Shown one piece after another: positions 1 through 7,236 of a stretch of 30,225 nt of DNA (positions are counted from its first letter, which is position 1; the number at the start of each line of letters is the position of its first letter). The position numbers were made by a program, and so were the translations under genes. This stretch comes from JANYJA01 sp038229055 (GTDB lineage Bacteria; Acidobacteriota; Terriglobia; Bryobacterales; Bryobacteraceae), in NCBI GenBank assembly GCA_038229055.1, contig JBBROU010000064.1:1-30225 (forward strand). The letters run 5' to 3'. The notes under the pieces were generated by a model. It did no database searches. It saw only the letters and a program-made list of their open reading frames with translations, and was not told the origin of the DNA.

Positions 1-303
1 ATTGGTGCGGCCGCCGCGGCCCCACACGCGAACCAGATCGAAAGGCTGATCTTTCGTGTAGATGTAGGGCTCGACCTTGCGATCCAGTTCGAACTGCGGC
101 GGATGCTCGCCGCGTTCGACGCGCTCGCGCCATTCCCATGGTTTGACGTGCGTCCAAAATTTGGAGCGCGCGAACTTCTGCCCGGCATCGAGCACCAGGA
201 CGTTGATACCGCGCCGCGCCAGATTCCAGGCGACCATCCCTCCGGCAGCTCCACTGCCAACAATCACGACGTCATGAACTTCGGAAGACGAAATGGTCTG
301 CAC
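1..303 (-). CDS. GMC-family FAD-dependent oxidoreductase, N-terminal part (runs off window)
   Basis: The first 101 codons of a minus-strand gene whose remainder lies left of the window. Translation begins VQTISSSEVHDVVIVGSGAA and carries the dinucleotide-binding motif GSGAAGG for the FAD ADP moiety, followed about 20 residues later by the acidic end of the second strand (VLVLDAG). At the edge it reads WGRGGRTN, like the flavin-contact segment of glucose-methanol-choline oxidoreductases. The family oxidises alcohols or sugars, often periplasmically with a cytochrome partner; the substrate cannot be told here. The GTG at 303 is well supported because an in-frame TAG lies two codons upstream. 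There is no Shine-Dalgarno; a perfect TATAAT ends 8 nt before the GTG, suggesting a leaderless mRNA. No Tat or Sec signal is visible before the FAD motif. Confidence 0.85.
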   Translation of the reverse strand, partial: MQTISSSEVHDVVIVGSGAAGGMVAWNLARRGINVLVLDAGQKFARSKFWTHVKPWEWRERVERGEHPPQFELDRKVEPYIYTKDQPFDLVRVWGRGGRTN

Positions 304-321
304 GGGCTACAATTATATATC
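304..321. promoter_or_regulatory. Divergent overlapping -10 boxes between the GMC oxidoreductase gene and recQ
   Basis: Only 18 bp separate the GTG of the minus gene (301-303) from the proposed TTG of recQ (322). On the minus strand TATAAT occupies 317-312; on the plus strand TACAAT occupies 308-313. Each hexamer ends 8 nt before the start codon it would serve, the spacing expected if transcription starts at or next to the start codon. The two boxes share bases 312-313. No convincing -35 hexamer is seen for either direction. Confidence 0.4.
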
Positions 322-2199
322 TTGATAGCGGTTCCAGACTTAAAGGCCGCGCTGCGTCAATACTGGGGGTACGACGCCTTCCGGCCGCTGCAGGAACGCA
401 TCGTACAGAGCCTGATGCAGGGCAAAGACGTCGCCGTGGTGATGCCCACGGGCGGCGGGAAATCGCTGTGCTACCAGTTGCCCGCGCTGGTATCCGGCAA
501 GACCGTCATCGTAATTTCACCGTTGATTTCTCTGATGCAGGATCAAGCCGCGCAGCTCGCGCAAATGGGCATACCGGCGGCGGTGATCAATAGCAGTCAA
601 AGTTCGGGCGACCAGCAGCAGGTGATGCGCGGTGCGATCAAAGGCGCGTATCGATTGCTGTACCTGTCCCCGGAAAGGCTGGCGCGGGCGGATACAGTTG
701 CGTGGCTGCACAAGGTGCCCATCGCGTTCTTTGCTATCGATGAAGCGCACTGCATCTCCGAATGGGGGCACGAATTCCGCCCGGAATACCGGCAATTGAG
801 CCGCCTGCGCGAACACTTTCCCACGCAGCCCATCGCGGCATTCACGGCCAGCGCAACCAAGCGGGTGCGTCATGACATTTTGGATCAGCTCCACATGCGC
901 GAGCCGGACAAATATATAGCCAGCTTCCACCGTCCAAACCTGCGCTATCTGGTGAAGTCGTGCGAACCGAAATCGCAGGAGAAGCTGCTGATATCGGCGG
1001 TGCGGTCTTATCCCGGAAGCAACATCATCATCTACGCGCCCACTATCGCGCGTGTGGAGGAGACGGTCGACACGCTAGGTGAGCACGGCATTGCGGCGAT
1101 CGCTTATCACGGGCAGATGGACGGATCGATGCGGCAGCAGAACCAGGAACGCTGGATGGCGGATGAGGTTCGCGTGCTGGTCGGAACGATCGCATTCGGG
1201 CTCGGCATCAACAAGGCGGCGGTGCGCGCGGTGATTCACTTGTCGCTGCCGAAATCGATCGAACAGTATTATCAGGAGGCCGGGCGCGCGGGGCGTGACG
1301 GGTTACAAGCCGATTGCGCGCTGCTGTGGCAGAATCGCGACGCGGGGCTGTTGGCTTATTTCATCGAAAAGCTGACCGATTCGAACGAGCGCGAGCGGGC
1401 ATGGCAGCGGTATCACGCAATTCGGCGTTTTGCGGAAGGCGATCAGTGCCGCCACCGTCAGATCTGTCTGCATTTCGGAGAGACGCCGAAGTGGGAAGCG
1501 TGCGGGATGTGCGACGTCTGCGCGGCTGTTCCAGATTGGATGACGGGCAAGCGCGTCAAAGCCGCAGCGGCTTCCGCGAAGGCTCCAGCGGCGCCGAACA
1601 AGCCAGTGGCGGCCGCGAAGAAGAGCGCGCCCCTTCAAGGAGTGAACGCGGAACTGATGGAGTTGCTGCGCGAATGGCGGCGCGAAGCAGCGCGCCGAAC
1701 GGCAATGCCGGCTTACATCGTGTTGACCGACGCCTCGCTCGAAGACATCTGCAGCCGGCGGCCCGCGACGGTCGACGATCTGCTTGGGATCACGGGGATC
1801 GGCATGAAAAAAGCCGAGTTGTACGGTCACGAAATTCTCGGGGTGCTGCGCGCGTTCGACAGCGGCTCGCGTGCGGCGGCAGTCACGACGGAAGTGCGAT
1901 CATCGCCCGCCGTCGAAACAATCCAGTTGCTGGAGCAGGGGCGCACATTTGCCGAAATCGCCCAGATCCGAAACCGGCAGTTCGGCACGGTCGTGAATCT
2001 GGTGGCGGATCTGGTGGAAAAGAAGCAGCTCGAATACCGCGAGGAGTGGGTGCGGGCGGAATATCGCGATCAGATCGAAGCCGCGGCGGCGCGGCTCGGT
2101 ATCCAGTGGCTGAAGCCGATCAAAGAGGCAGTACCGCCGGAAGTGACGTTCGAGGAAGTGCGGTTGATCGTTGCGAAGCTGCGCGCGAAAGCGGCGTAA
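322..2199 (+). CDS. recQ: ATP-dependent DNA helicase RecQ
   Basis: A superfamily 2 3'-5' DNA helicase used in recombination and replication-fork repair. From the proposed TTG start the protein is 625 residues. The Q-motif region (YDAFRPLQ) is near residue 17, the Walker A sequence TGGGKS near 43-48 and the DEAH box at 140-143. The zinc-binding subdomain uses C376, C394, C397 and C400, the same spacing as E. coli RecQ after the first Cys. An Ala/Lys/Pro-rich linker follows, then an HRDC domain (about 440-515) and a C-terminal helix-turn-helix-like region (about 530-625). The usual RQC winged helix between zinc site and HRDC is missing or very reduced. The start is uncertain: the frame stays open upstream to 103, but that part lies opposite the oxidoreductase gene. 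TTG 322 immediately precedes the conserved helicase N-terminus and follows a TACAAT box. The stop lies 3 bp from convergent vapC. Confidence 0.93.
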   Translation: MIAVPDLKAALRQYWGYDAFRPLQERIVQSLMQGKDVAVVMPTGGGKSLCYQLPALVSGKTVIVISPLISLMQDQAAQLAQMGIPAAVINSSQSSGDQQQVMRGAIKGAYRLLYLSPERLARADTVAWLHKVPIAFFAIDEAHCISEWGHEFRPEYRQLSRLREHFPTQPIAAFTASATKRVRHDILDQLHMREPDKYIASFHRPNLRYLVKSCEPKSQEKLLISAVRSYPGSNIIIYAPTIARVEETVDTLGEHGIAAIAYHGQMDGSMRQQNQERWMADEVRVLVGTIAFGLGINKAAVRAVIHLSLPKSIEQYYQEAGRAGRDGLQADCALLWQNRDAGLLAYFIEKLTDSNERERAWQRYHAIRRFAEGDQCRHRQICLHFGETPKWEACGMCDVCAAVPDWMTGKRVKAAAASAKAPAAPNKPVAAAKKSAPLQGVNAELMELLREWRREAARRTAMPAYIVLTDASLEDICSRRPATVDDLLGITGIGMKKAELYGHEILGVLRAFDSGSRAAAVTTEVRSSPAVETIQLLEQGRTFAEIAQIRNRQFGTVVNLVADLVEKKQLEYREEWVRAEYRDQIEAAAARLGIQWLKPIKEAVPPEVTFEEVRLIVAKLRAKAA

Positions 2200-2202
2200 A
2201 GA

Positions 2203-2583
2203 TCAACGGAAAGTTGCGAGCCGAAGATCGGGAATATCGGCGAAATCGGCTTTGTTGAGCGTCCAAAGCTGCGCTTCGTGTACAAGCGCAGTGGACGCAA
2301 TGGCCAGATCGATCTCGCGCCCCCGCCCGCGTTTCACCGAGCGGTACAGTTGCGCGCTCAATGCGGCTTCCCTCGCGCCAAAGACAATGGCTGCTTCCGC
2401 GGGAAACAACGCTTCCTGCACGCTAAGCTCAGCCGGCTGCCTGGGCCCCCTGAGCCATTCGTACAGGACTAAGGCGGGGAGAAGGAATCTTTCACCGCGG
2501 TCGATAGCGATTCGCAGCAGCGGCGCCGATCGCTGGGTCCCGGTCAGCGAGTCGATCAGGGCGGAGGTGTCGATTACGATCAC
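2203..2583 (-). CDS. vapC: VapC-family PIN-domain ribonuclease toxin
   Basis: A 126-residue PIN-domain protein, the usual length for VapC toxins, which are Mg2+-dependent RNases that cleave tRNA or rRNA when freed from their antitoxin. The acidic residues expected for the metal site are present: Asp in the N-terminal VIDTSALID strand, Glu in VLYEWLRG, and Asp in REIDLAIASTAL. The C-terminal LWTLNKADFADI matches the conserved T-x-N-x-x-D-F end of the family. Translation starts at GTG 2583, which overlaps the TGA of the upstream antitoxin gene (GTGA), so the two are translationally coupled in the usual antitoxin-first order. No catalytic residue is missing, so the toxin is probably functional. 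Confidence 0.88.
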   Translation of the reverse strand: MIVIDTSALIDSLTGTQRSAPLLRIAIDRGERFLLPALVLYEWLRGPRQPAELSVQEALFPAEAAIVFGAREAALSAQLYRSVKRGRGREIDLAIASTALVHEAQLWTLNKADFADIPDLRLATFR

Positions 2584-2879
2584 GATTTTTCTTTCAAACG
2601 GGTTCGCCGCCCGCCGCTTCGCCGTGCTTCTCTTATATCGGCAATTTCCCCGTCTACTTCCGCTGCGGGACGTACGGGAACGTTGGGAAGCATTTCGTCG
2701 ATGACCTGCAGCATTCGCGCGCGCTCGCGTTCGCTCAACCGGCCGATGCGCTCGTAAAATTCGGCGATGGCTTCTCGGATTACCTCGCTCTTAGGAAGTT
2801 GCAGCCGGTCGGAAGCGTCTTGCAAGCGATTTAAAGCTAAATCATCCAGTGTGAAGGTTACTTTGGTCGTGATCGCCAT
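2580..2879 (-). CDS. vapB: VapB-family ribbon-helix-helix antitoxin
   Basis: A 99-residue protein with an N-terminal ribbon-helix-helix domain: the strand KVTFTLDDLAL, then two helices (about 14-42, containing LPKSEVIREAIAEFYER). The C-terminal half is charged and probably flexible, which in this class wraps around the toxin. RHH antitoxins bind repeated short DNA boxes over their own promoter, and such boxes are present here: three copies of GTATGG just upstream and overlapping the ATG. No Shine-Dalgarno precedes the ATG; a TAGTAT hexamer ends 9 nt before it. It lies 32 bp downstream of the MOSC-domain gene on the same strand but appears to have its own promoter. Confidence 0.82.
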   Translation of the reverse strand: MAITTKVTFTLDDLALNRLQDASDRLQLPKSEVIREAIAEFYERIGRLSERERARMLQVIDEMLPNVPVRPAAEVDGEIADIREARRSGGRRTRLKEKS

Positions 2880-2917
2880 ACTGATGCCATACTACCATAC
2901 CGAAGAATGTCCTACAA
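2876..2917 (-). promoter_or_regulatory. vapBC promoter with three GTATGG repeats (candidate autoregulatory operator)
   Basis: On the minus strand TTGTAG (2917-2912, overlapping the MOSC gene stop codon) is followed after exactly 17 bp by TAGTAT (2894-2889), with the vapB ATG 9 nt further. Three direct copies of GTATGG (plus-strand CCATAC) lie at 2895-2900, 2887-2892 and 2876-2881. The second overlaps the -10 and the third overlaps the start codon. Tandem short boxes across the core promoter are the arrangement expected for repression by an RHH antitoxin or toxin-antitoxin complex. Confidence 0.55.
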
Positions 2918-3649
2918 CTTCGATATCAGGGTGATCGAATCGCCCTCGCGGATGGTTCCGGCCCTCACGACATTGGCGTAAACTCCGGCTTGGGCTTGGT
3001 GGCCCTGTGCCACCGCTTTGAGCACCTTGGGATTCTGCTGGCCGGTGCGCGGGTCCAGGTTGATCATCATGCAGCGCCCGTCTCGTTTCGTCACGCTGAG
3101 GAGCACCTCGTCGCCGATCTGCAACAAATAGCGCGTCCAGGCTTCCTCGTCGAAGGCGCGGCCAGAGACTGGTTCCAGATAGATATTCGCCCGGAATTGC
3201 CTCGGATCGATCGGCGACGCCGCCTCTTCCGCGAGCGCCCGAACGCTAGCCAAACTGAAAAGCGAAATGTGCTGGCAGTCGAAGATACCGCGCGCACTTC
3301 TAAGCAGAAATACAGGGCCGCCTGACTGGCTCGCGAGTTCCTGGCAAAGCGCGGAATCGCTCACTTGGCGCGTGAGGCCGTCGAGTGCCCGCACTGTGAC
3401 CGCCGGTTCCGGCTTCTCGGGCGTCGGCATTTGTTCGAAGGCCGGACGGTACAAAAGCATCTGAGCGGACTCGCGGGCTGTCATCCACGGGAAGCTATTG
3501 CGGGAAGCCTGATCGGTCCGAACGAAGGAGTATTGCCGATCGCCTAGAATGCCATCCGATCCCACGTGAACATCATCAGCGCGGAGTCCGGCCATCGACT
3601 TGACCGGGTAAATAAACAGTTCTGCGACAGAGGCGATGGTCTCGGACAT
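2912..3649 (-). CDS. MOSC-domain protein (molybdenum-cofactor sulfurase C-terminal type)
   Basis: A 245-residue cytosolic protein with the two-part architecture MOSC N-terminal beta-barrel (about 1-115, starting AELFIYPVKSMAG) and MOSC domain (about 120-245). The conserved Cys lies in the signature KRDGRCMMINLDPRTG, followed by NPKVLKAV. This set resembles YcbX/YiiM and mARC-like proteins that handle sulfurated molybdenum cofactor or reduce N-hydroxylated compounds. No ferredoxin domain is attached, unlike E. coli YcbX, so a separate electron donor would be needed. The ATG at 3649 has no Shine-Dalgarno but has a TACACT box 7 nt upstream. No molybdopterin genes are nearby, so the exact substrate is open. 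Confidence 0.85.
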   Translation of the reverse strand: MSETIASVAELFIYPVKSMAGLRADDVHVGSDGILGDRQYSFVRTDQASRNSFPWMTARESAQMLLYRPAFEQMPTPEKPEPAVTVRALDGLTRQVSDSALCQELASQSGGPVFLLRSARGIFDCQHISLFSLASVRALAEEAASPIDPRQFRANIYLEPVSGRAFDEEAWTRYLLQIGDEVLLSVTKRDGRCMMINLDPRTGQQNPKVLKAVAQGHQAQAGVYANVVRAGTIREGDSITLISKL

Positions 3650-3656
3650 ATGCGCA

Positions 3657-3662
3657 AGTGTA
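3657..3662 (-). promoter_or_regulatory. -10-like box immediately upstream of the MOSC gene
   Basis: TACACT on the minus strand ends 7 nt before the ATG at 3649, and no Shine-Dalgarno lies between. This is consistent with a leaderless start; no clear -35 is visible. Confidence 0.3.
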
Positions 3663-3693
3663 ACAACGCCGACCGATTACCTTGGGCGATTCT

Positions 3694-3721
3694 TTGAAAT
3701 TTCAGAAATCTGCAATATAGT
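3694..3721 (+). promoter_or_regulatory. Probable sigma-70-type promoter of the LssY_C-domain gene
   Basis: TTGAAA (3694-3699) and TATAGT (3716-3721) are separated by 16 bp in the 140-bp region between two divergent genes. The GTG start is about 60 nt downstream of the expected transcription start, leaving a leader with a TGGAG ribosome-binding site at 3777-3781. Nothing else recognisable lies in this intergenic stretch. Confidence 0.5.
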
Positions 3722-3789
3722 CATCGCTACAGGGTGACGGTGATAAGGTCAAATGAATTCAATTTCCCGAAATCCTTGGAGATTCGACG

Positions 3790-5241
3790 GTGAACACGGG
3801 CGGCAAGGCCGGACTATTGTGGTGGCTACTAACCACCCCCGCGTTTGCTCAATCCGCCAGTCTGGGCCTGCTGGAAGTGCGGCTCGCCACGCCTCTAACC
3901 AGTTACGATTCAGCGCGGCAGACGGAATTCCGGTCTGTCGCCATCGCGCCATTTCGAGACGGCGAGCGGATCTGGATTCCCGCGGGGACGGCGGTGTTCG
4001 GAACAGTCCGCCACTCAACCAGAGTCGGCATCGGGATCGCCCACGAGCGGGCCAGCCTGGACCTCGACTTCACCCGCTATGAATTGCCGGACGGACGCAG
4101 CTTTCCGATAACCGCCACACTGGTTGAAATTGAAAACGCCCGAGAAGCGGTAACCAGTTCCGGGCAAATCAAGGGAATTCTCGCCGCCGCCAACCCCCAA
4201 AGTCTCCTTGGCGGAATTTGGCATCGCCCGCGCATGTCGCTGTTCCAACACTCGATCATCGGGTTAACAGGCCTTTCCGGCCGAATCTGGAGCGGGTATT
4301 CAATGGGCCCTCTAGGCGCCGGTGTGCTCTTCACGGTTCGCTGCCTTTTGTTCCAAATGCCCGAGCCCGAGATTCAGTTGCCGTCCGGAACGGAGATGCG
4401 GGTGCGGGTGACCCACATCCCTGCAGACGCTCCGTCGTTTGAGTTAGAGCAGCAGGCCAACTTATCAGATGATTTGGCGGAATGGCTGCGCGCGCAGCCC
4501 TTCGTAGTCACGACGAAAGCGGGCAAGGACACCGCGGATATGATCAACGTTGCTTTTCTGGGTTCGCGCGAACAGTTAAAGGCGGCATTTGAGGCGTCCG
4601 GCTGGTTCGAAGCTTCTCCGCGCACGGCCCGGTCCGTTTCGCAGATGTACACGGCTTACAGTCGCCAAGCCGGATACGGGGTGGCCCCCACCTCAAGGCT
4701 GAGCTATCAAGGCGCCGACGCCGATCTAATTTTCGAGAAATCTTTCAACACAATTACCAAGAGGCACCACGTGCGCATCTGGCGCGTCGAGCAAAACGGC
4801 TCCGAGCTGTGGCTGGGAGCGGCGACGCGGGACATCGGAATCGCCTTTCGAGTCAGCGAGATGAAGTTCACTCACAAGATCGATTCCCAGATCGATGTGG
4901 AGAGAAGCAAAATCGTGAACGATATTGCCTTCGCCGGATGCGCCGACCCGGCCGGGTATGTCGACCGGCCCCATGCCGCGCGTCCCGAAAGCAATATGAA
5001 TTACACTGAGACCGATGGCCGTCTGGCTGTGATTCCGCTTCGGGCTTCTGCCGGATTGCGAGAGCCGGATAAGGCTCGGAAACCCAAACCTCCACTTCCT
5101 ATGTTGCTTCAAATCGCCAGGCGAATCGTTCTTGAAGGCCGGCAATATATGCTGCGCGAAAATCCTTATTACTGGGCGTACCGTGCGGTAGCGTGGAGGC
5201 GCCAAGACTCCAGAGATCGCCAGCTCGTTGCGCATGACTAG
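3790..5241 (+). CDS. Secreted protein with LssY-like C-terminal domain
   Basis: A 483-residue protein beginning with a Sec signal peptide (hydrophobic LLWWLLTTP, likely cleavage after AFA at residue 20). The first part (about 25-200) is beta-rich and glycine-containing and is not recognised with certainty. Residues about 230-400 resemble the LssY_C domain: FLGSREQLKAAFEASGWFEA, then a GADADLIFEK stretch and the hallmark KRHHVRIW near residue 325. LssY was named from the lss type I secretion locus of Legionella; its biochemical role is not known. The GTG at 3790 is supported by TGGAG 8 nt upstream. The gene overlaps the following LolA-like gene by 8 bp, so the two are likely co-expressed envelope proteins. 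The function remains unassigned. Confidence 0.7.
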   Translation: MNTGGKAGLLWWLLTTPAFAQSASLGLLEVRLATPLTSYDSARQTEFRSVAIAPFRDGERIWIPAGTAVFGTVRHSTRVGIGIAHERASLDLDFTRYELPDGRSFPITATLVEIENAREAVTSSGQIKGILAAANPQSLLGGIWHRPRMSLFQHSIIGLTGLSGRIWSGYSMGPLGAGVLFTVRCLLFQMPEPEIQLPSGTEMRVRVTHIPADAPSFELEQQANLSDDLAEWLRAQPFVVTTKAGKDTADMINVAFLGSREQLKAAFEASGWFEASPRTARSVSQMYTAYSRQAGYGVAPTSRLSYQGADADLIFEKSFNTITKRHHVRIWRVEQNGSELWLGAATRDIGIAFRVSEMKFTHKIDSQIDVERSKIVNDIAFAGCADPAGYVDRPHAARPESNMNYTETDGRLAVIPLRASAGLREPDKARKPKPPLPMLLQIARRIVLEGRQYMLRENPYYWAYRAVAWRRQDSRDRQLVAHD

Positions 5242-5932
5242 GACGCTCTCGCTGGCAGCCTTGGCGCTGGCCGGCTTCGGACTGCTGGGCAGCGACGATT
5301 CCATACCCCGCCCGACGACCGAAAAAATAATCGCGACGATGGTGGAACGGGATCGGGAGCGAGCTTCTAAATTGCGCGCGTACACGTCGGTGCGGCATTA
5401 CTCGCTGGAGAGCGGCAGATTGAAGACGCGCGCGGAAATGACGGTAAAAGCGACATACCGCTTCCCGCATGAAAAGCATCTCGACGTGATCCAAGAATCA
5501 GGGCCCGGAGTGATCCGCAAGAAGGTGTTCCATCGAATGCTGGAATCCGAGCTCGAATCGGGCCGTGACGGTGCGCGCGAGCTGGTTCAGATTTCGCCTC
5601 GCAATTACACCTTTAAACTGATTGAAGCCGGGCAAGCGGAAGGACGCAAAAGCTTCATTCTGGATGCCCAGCCGAAGACGAAGAATCCGATGCTGTTCCG
5701 GGGGCGTGTCTGGGTAGACGCGGAAGATTACGCTGTCACGCGAATCGAAGGGCAGCCGGCGCAGAGTCCTTCGTTCTGGATCCGCAAGACCACCTTCGTT
5801 CACCGCTACGGCAAATTCGGGCCGTTCTGGCTGGCGATCTCGAATATCTCCGACACCGATGTCCGCATTTTCGGACGCACCGAAGTGCGCATCGAATATT
5901 TCGACTACCAGATTAATCCGGAGAAGAATTAG
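5234..5932 (+). CDS. Exported outer-membrane lipoprotein-sorting-like (LolA/RseB fold) protein
   Basis: About 232 residues with an N-terminal hydrophobic export signal (TLSLAALALAGFGLL) and no lipobox cysteine. The mature part begins with a helix (TTEKIIATMVERDRERASKLRAYTSVRHY). It continues with alternating strands including ARELVQISPRNYTFKLI and GRVWVDAEDYAVTRIEG, the pattern of periplasmic LolA/RseB half-barrel proteins that bind lipids or lipoproteins. ATG 5234 is preferred over TTG 5228 because it gives an ordinary signal peptide; it lies inside the end of the preceding gene, indicating coupling. The stop codon overlaps the convergent MFS gene stop by 4 bp. Assignment is at fold level only. 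Confidence 0.6.
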   Translation: MTRTLSLAALALAGFGLLGSDDSIPRPTTEKIIATMVERDRERASKLRAYTSVRHYSLESGRLKTRAEMTVKATYRFPHEKHLDVIQESGPGVIRKKVFHRMLESELESGRDGARELVQISPRNYTFKLIEAGQAEGRKSFILDAQPKTKNPMLFRGRVWVDAEDYAVTRIEGQPAQSPSFWIRKTTFVHRYGKFGPFWLAISNISDTDVRIFGRTEVRIEYFDYQINPEKN

Positions 5933-7236
5933 CTGACGTCTTCGGCGGGTGTGCCGGCGACCATTTGCTGAGCAACGATAAGCTCCCGCGCGGCGGGGCG
6001 CAGCGAGGGCAGCCGCAAACCGAACACCGCGGCTCCGGCCACGCAAACAATTGCGCCGGCAGCGATGGTAGCCGGCGCGCCCAGCCGTTCCGCCATGAAT
6101 CCGGCGAACATCGCTCCGAACGGCGCCATGCCCATAAACATCATCGAATAGACGGCCATCACGCGGCCGCGGATGTGGTCGGGCGTCATGCTTTGGATCA
6201 GCGTGTTAGAAGCGCCCATCTGGATCATCATCGAGAACCCGACGATGAAGAGAAACGCCGCGGCGAGCCAAATACGAGTGGTGAAAGCGAAAATCGCAAG
6301 GCTGATACCGAAAACCGCGGTTGCCATGGTAACCCACCGCCCGAGCCCGGTGACGTCGCGCCGCGTGGCTAACAGCAGGGCCGCCACCAGGGCACCGGCG
6401 CCCGACACGCCCATTAAGATGCCGAGGCCTCGGACCCCTTCATGCAAAATGTGATCGGCGAATATCGGCATCAGAACCGCGTAAGGCATCCCCGCGAAAC
6501 TGACCAGCCCCAGCAAGAAAAGAATGGCGCGGATCGGTTTGGTAACAGTCACGAACCGAAAGCCTTCGAGGATCTGGATCCATGCCGAGGCGCGCTGCGC
6601 GATCGGGGGGTGGACGGATATGCGCATCGCCAGCAGCCCACCGATCACGGCGACGTAGCTAATGGCGTTCGCGAAAAAGCACCAGCCTTCGCCAATGACC
6701 GCGACCAGGAGACCCGCGATAGCGGGACCGACGATGCGGGCTCCATTGAACATGGATGAGTTCAGTGCAATCGCGTTGATGAGATCTTCACGGCCTACCA
6801 TGTCGACCAGAAAGGCTTGACGCGCCGGAATGTCGAAGGCGTTGACCACGCCGAGCAGCGCCGAGAGCACGAAGATCTGCCAGACCTGCACACTGCCATT
6901 CAGCGTTACCCACGCCAGCAGCGACGCGAGCAGCATGGAAACCGATTGCGTGGCGATGATGATGTGCTTACGGCTGCGGCGGTCCACCACGAGTCCGCCG
7001 ATCGGGGACATCAGGAAGACCGGAATTTGGCTGGAAAATCCGACTAAGCCCAGTAGAGCCGACGAGCCGGTGAGGCGGTACACCAGCCATGATTGAGCCA
7101 CCGATTGCATCCACGTGCCGATCAACGAGATGAGCTGACCCGCGAAGAATAACCGAAAATTGCGATGCCGCAATGCGCGAAAACCGCCCGCCACTCTGGC
7201 GCGAAATCGGGCGCCGGATGGTCGCGGCTCAGGCAT
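5929..7236 (-). CDS. MFS transporter, EntS/MFS_3-like exporter, last gene of the riboflavin operon
   Basis: A 435-residue multi-pass inner-membrane protein. Strongly hydrophobic segments run through its length, consistent with 12 helices. The loop between helices 2 and 3 carries a major-facilitator signature, GGLVVDRRSRK, and the second half has the related IRGRVMAVYSM segment. The overall pattern (RHRNFRLFFAGQLISLIGTWMQ at the N-terminus) fits the drug/siderophore exporter branch typified by EntS. The chosen ATG at 7236 shares its A with the TGA of ribE (TGATG), so translation is coupled; longer in-frame extensions would run into ribE. Its place as the distal gene behind ribD and ribE suggests export or uptake of a flavin or flavin precursor, but the cargo is an inference from position only. 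Confidence 0.85.
   Translation of the reverse strand: MPEPRPSGARFRARVAGGFRALRHRNFRLFFAGQLISLIGTWMQSVAQSWLVYRLTGSSALLGLVGFSSQIPVFLMSPIGGLVVDRRSRKHIIIATQSVSMLLASLLAWVTLNGSVQVWQIFVLSALLGVVNAFDIPARQAFLVDMVGREDLINAIALNSSMFNGARIVGPAIAGLLVAVIGEGWCFFANAISYVAVIGGLLAMRISVHPPIAQRASAWIQILEGFRFVTVTKPIRAILFLLGLVSFAGMPYAVLMPIFADHILHEGVRGLGILMGVSGAGALVAALLLATRRDVTGLGRWVTMATAVFGISLAIFAFTTRIWLAAAFLFIVGFSMMIQMGASNTLIQSMTPDHIRGRVMAVYSMMFMGMAPFGAMFAGFMAERLGAPATIAAGAIVCVAGAAVFGLRLPSLRPAARELIVAQQMVAGTPAEDVS

Noticed and set aside
103..321. Upstream in-frame extension of recQ to an ATG at 103
   Set aside because: This stretch lies opposite a well-supported GMC oxidoreductase N-terminus with a clear FAD motif, and the extra residues do not resemble any RecQ N-terminus.
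1314..2258. A 314-residue Arg/Gly-rich open frame overlapping recQ on the same strand
   Set aside because: It is a shifted-frame shadow of recQ with low-complexity composition typical of GC-rich DNA and no recognisable domain.
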